Part shown: in pieces, positions 61,464 to 64,000 of the stretch
How the letters are laid out: every line of letters starts with the position of its first letter
How positions within the stretch are numbered: the first letter of the stretch is position 1
Assembly: GCA_009760855.2 (NCBI GenBank)
Contig: WPIO01000008.1
Span: forward strand, 8,851,501-8,915,500
Direction of reading: 5' to 3'
Length of the DNA: 64,000 nt
Source of the DNA: Cristatella mucedo
Lineage: Eukaryota; Bryozoa; Phylactolaemata; Cristatellidae
Program-made: the position numbers and the translations under genes
Notes under the pieces: generated by a model
Database searches by the model: none
What the model was told of the DNA's origin: nothing
What the model saw: the letters and a program-made list of their open reading frames with translations, nothing else

Positions 61464-62679
61464 GTGAGTGCAAGATTCCCCCCCCCCCCCGATTACGGTG
61501 CTGAGCGCAGATGACTTGTTTATACTACCAGCGATGATCCGAGTGTAATGTTAGAAGAACACGCTGCCATTCTGGGAACATGAAATACTTGAGCAGTAAC
61601 GAAGACAATATGCAGTTCTACTAGAAAACTAAGAACTTATTTTACATATGTGGTTTTGCGGATTTGCAAGCCGAGATAGAGTTTATTACAGTACAGTGTC
61701 AGTTAGAGAATTTTTCGGCAATGGTTCCGATCGCGGGCAGGCATCCTTCTCTGAGTGTATGGCTCTAGCCAAAAATTAGGCCTGATCTGAACCCCAGCAA
61801 AGCTCATAGATGCTTTTTTGAGCGATATATCGGATTGAAAGCTCTCTGTGCTTCTTCAGGAAATTTTTTACGTTCGAGGCTCTATGTCTATGCAGGCAAG
61901 ATTTTGCTCCAGAATTTTTGAGGATCTTTGCTTCCATGCCGATCTACTTAGAGTAAGCTACTAGATATCACACTGTTTCTATTTCCATCTAGCCTAAGCC
62001 ATGCAGTAACTAAACACCGAAGTTTCGCGTGTTTATCACCGTGGCTGTATTATAGTCAGCAATAATTGTAGCGAGTCCTTTTCGTAGCACCCTGAGAGAA
62101 CTTAATCTCGATTCAAATGAACAGCCCTAGCTGAAAGAGATGGAAGCAATTGCAATACTGAATGACAAGCTAGGCACTCAGCATCTAAGGCAAGCTTGCG
62201 AGAGCACTCAAATATCAAGCTGAGACAGACAAACAAAAGGCTCACGGTTTCTAGGTAGACGGCCCCTGGTTAGCTAAATTAAAAAGAGATGACGTGATAT
62301 AAGTCAGTAGTGAGTCGCTTTGAGGGAACAGGAACTCTGAAGCCTGCGAGCACTGGGCCGAGACCCTACGAGGGCTCAGTCTGCCTAAGCAGCCACGGGC
62401 TCAAGAGTGTTGGGGGGGCAGACGATGACTCGGCAGGCCTGCCCAAATCTCTGCCTTAGCAGCATCTGTGGAGATATCCACCTACCACTAACTGCTGCCA
62501 GCTGTCGGGCTGGTTCGGAACGAACAATGGCTAGATAGTGCGAAAGCAATGCATGCACCTTGACGCCGGCCGCCGTCTAGAGTTTGTAGACTGGGCTTGG
62601 CCGGCGTAGTTTGGAGACTAGAGTGTTTGGTGATGGAGCCAGCAGGCGTGTTGCTTGGTCGTGCTACCCAGCCCGACGA
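61464..62679. other. Downstream intron of the stomatin-like gene
   Basis: It begins with GTGAGT and a C10 run. A short LINE/SINE-2 hairpin fragment (CACCCTGAGAGAACTTAATCTCGATTC) lies at about 62088-62114. No further stomatin exon was seen. Confidence 0.45.
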
Positions 62680-63035
62680 CAGGTCGTGCGGAGGGCTGTC
62701 ACAGTTGCAAACTTTGGGACCTCTGTGAGTGAAAGTACAGTGTAAAAGCTTAGACTGAAAGCATAGAGGGACTTGAAGTTTGCTAGAGGACTCAAGTCGT
62801 CGATCAGAGCCAAAGAGCTGCCACTGGTGGGAGCTGAGGCCTGAAGTGAAACTAATTCAGAGAGGCTGGCAGTGGCAAGTGAATGGAGGAACCTATAGGT
62901 TCGTGAGCACACGATTCTAAAGTCGTTATGCTTAATGATAGGCAGCAAGTGTAGACTGGTGAGCAGTGCTGTAATGTAGTAGTTTTGAATTTTACAACAA
63001 TTAAGCCAAGCTGCTGAGTTTCGCAACAAAAGACG
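62680..63035 (-). pseudogene. LINE C-terminal RT fragment
   Basis: The - strand frame 63029-62664 has RNSAAWLNCC, LLTSLHLLPIIKHNDFRIV and LHSLATASLSELV, matching the ARLV...LHWLPVxxRIDFKVL...YL region of the CR1/L2-like copies at 17.5 and 25.4 kb, but diverged. Confidence 0.6.
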
Positions 63036-63084
63036 TCTTATTGCACAGGCCTCATGACATGCAAGTAGAGTGATGGGCAGGTCA

Positions 63085-63205
63085 TGACAGGGTATATAAC
63101 AATACGTAACTATAAGGATATATAACTATAAGAATATATAATATAAAAATATATAACTATAACAATGCAATGTACAACTATAACAAATATAACTACAACT
63201 ATATC
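63085..63205. repeat. TATAACTA-type AT-rich simple repeat
   Basis: Irregular repeats of ATATAACTATAA and ATATATAA, adjoining the 3' end of the R2-like fragment that follows. Confidence 0.8.
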
Positions 63206-63239
63206 TACTTACACGTTAAAGATTCGTTAAAATGTTTAA

Positions 63240-63690
63240 CGTGAATATACATTAGCCAGCTGTGCTCTGCCCTGCCGGGGTCACAGGTGCTACCCAGGTC
63301 TTCCGGTTCAGGAACAGGGACCACACAGCTTCCGAACCAGTAATGGCATTGGAGACGCTGTGCAGCCTTAATGCCTTTCTCTCCGTGCCGTGGGATGCCG
63401 AGTTCGGCCAGGCAAGCTGCATTGTTTGGCCACCAGCTGCCGAGAGCCCCGACCACTGCCGACCGGTAGCCAGCAGTCAGGAAAGACCGGGCAATGGCTG
63501 CATATTTATCGGTCTTGTTCGGGGCCGCCATAATCAAAGGATCGTCGCTGCTGTCGAACGGCACCGTCATATCCACAATGACTAAATCAATGACCAGGTC
63601 CAACTTGAGAGCCAGACCACCGCCAAGCAGGAGGGCTCGGCCTGCCGATATGCAGTTGAGCACGGTGGCCGAAAGAGCTCAGATTAGTGT
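63240..63690 (-). pseudogene. R2-like LINE, endonuclease-domain fragment, second copy
   Basis: The - strand frame contains DLVIVDMTVPFDSSDDPLI, NKTDKYAAIARSFL, GYRSAVVGALGSWWP and CLAELGIPR, the conserved restriction-like endonuclease block of R2-type elements and better preserved than the copy at 21.9-22.9 kb. DNA similarity to that copy is plain (GCCGACCGGTAGCCAGCAGTCAGG compared with GCCGATTGGTAGCCAGTGGTCAGG). The 5' part is lacking and a frame break follows the GIPR element. Confidence 0.7.
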
Positions 63691-64000
63691 CTGTGAGTGC
63701 ATGGATGACTTCGTGGGTGTTGGGAGCGGTGGCATATACAGACTCCAGCTGTTCATGGTTCGTGCAAGTATGGATGCTTGCTCATCGCCGAACAAAGTCC
63801 GTGCTACGGCGGCCAGAGCTGTCCTACTGCCATGGTAGTTACGTTGCTGCACTAATAAACCAATGCTATTATAGTCTTTAATAGGAATGTTCGCAGTCTT
63901 GAGATATCTGAAAAGGTTAATGCTTAGCAACACTTGAAGGTATTCGAAGTTTAAACTTTCAAATGGTCGATGTGTACGAATTTAATGCACAGATAGTTAC
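63691..64000. other. Right-edge stretch
   Basis: No exon or repeat recognised. The stomatin-like gene presumably continues across it as intron. Confidence 0.3.

Overview
The window is eukaryotic (metazoan) nuclear DNA that is gene-poor, intron-bearing and crowded with decayed transposable elements. Only two host genes are well supported, and both have GT-AG introns. (1) A compact three-exon gene on the + strand (coding exons 31035-31080, 32244-32350, 32630-33061) encodes a 194-residue secreted, probably GPI-anchored, cysteine-rich protein of the Ly6/uPAR type. A Thr/Ser/Ala-rich mucin-like segment sits inside its cysteine pattern. (2) The 5' part of a stomatin/MEC-2-like gene (exons 60260-60466 and 61381-61463, + strand) continues past the right edge. 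Its protein, the LINE/SINE content and the Ly6-like gene fit a spiralian-type invertebrate (flatworm or mollusc-like). The species cannot be fixed from this sequence, and that placement is inference.

Most of the remaining recognisable sequence is mobile. A CR1/L2-like LINE family is scattered throughout, mostly on the - strand: about 6.75, 8.8, 16.5-17.8, 19.0-19.8, 21.2, 24.8-25.5, 38.1, 40.8-41.5, 45.1-45.8, 60.6-61.2 and 62.7 kb. Its 3' end forms a clear hairpin followed by an ATT/TAA microsatellite tail. Two tRNA-derived SINE families are present. SINE-1 ends in its own small hairpin. SINE-2 carries a 3' tail matching the LINE hairpin, which points to a LINE/SINE partnership. Other remnants are the C-terminal part of an R2-like LINE with a restriction-like endonuclease (21.9-22.9 and 63.2-63.7 kb), a Ty3/Gypsy integrase (25.7-26.1 kb), a hAT transposase (58.1-59.3 kb), a Tigger/pogo transposase C-terminus (40.0-40.8 kb) and Tigger-type MITEs (34.7-35.3 and 37.7-38.1 kb).

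Layout: 0-10 kb holds SINE/LINE debris plus two unrecognised possible exons. 10.5-10.9 kb is a large GA array. 13-26 kb is LINE-rich. 25.5-31 kb is GC-rich, with the Gypsy remnant and then the promoter and first exon of the Ly6-like gene. 33.7 kb has a small ORF. 34-46 kb holds Tigger and LINE elements and AT-rich sequence. 46-57 kb is mostly unassigned with scattered SINEs and a (GA)n array at 55.5 kb. 58-62 kb has the hAT fossil and the stomatin exons. Nothing seen is prokaryotic: no operons, CRISPR arrays or bacterial RNA genes.
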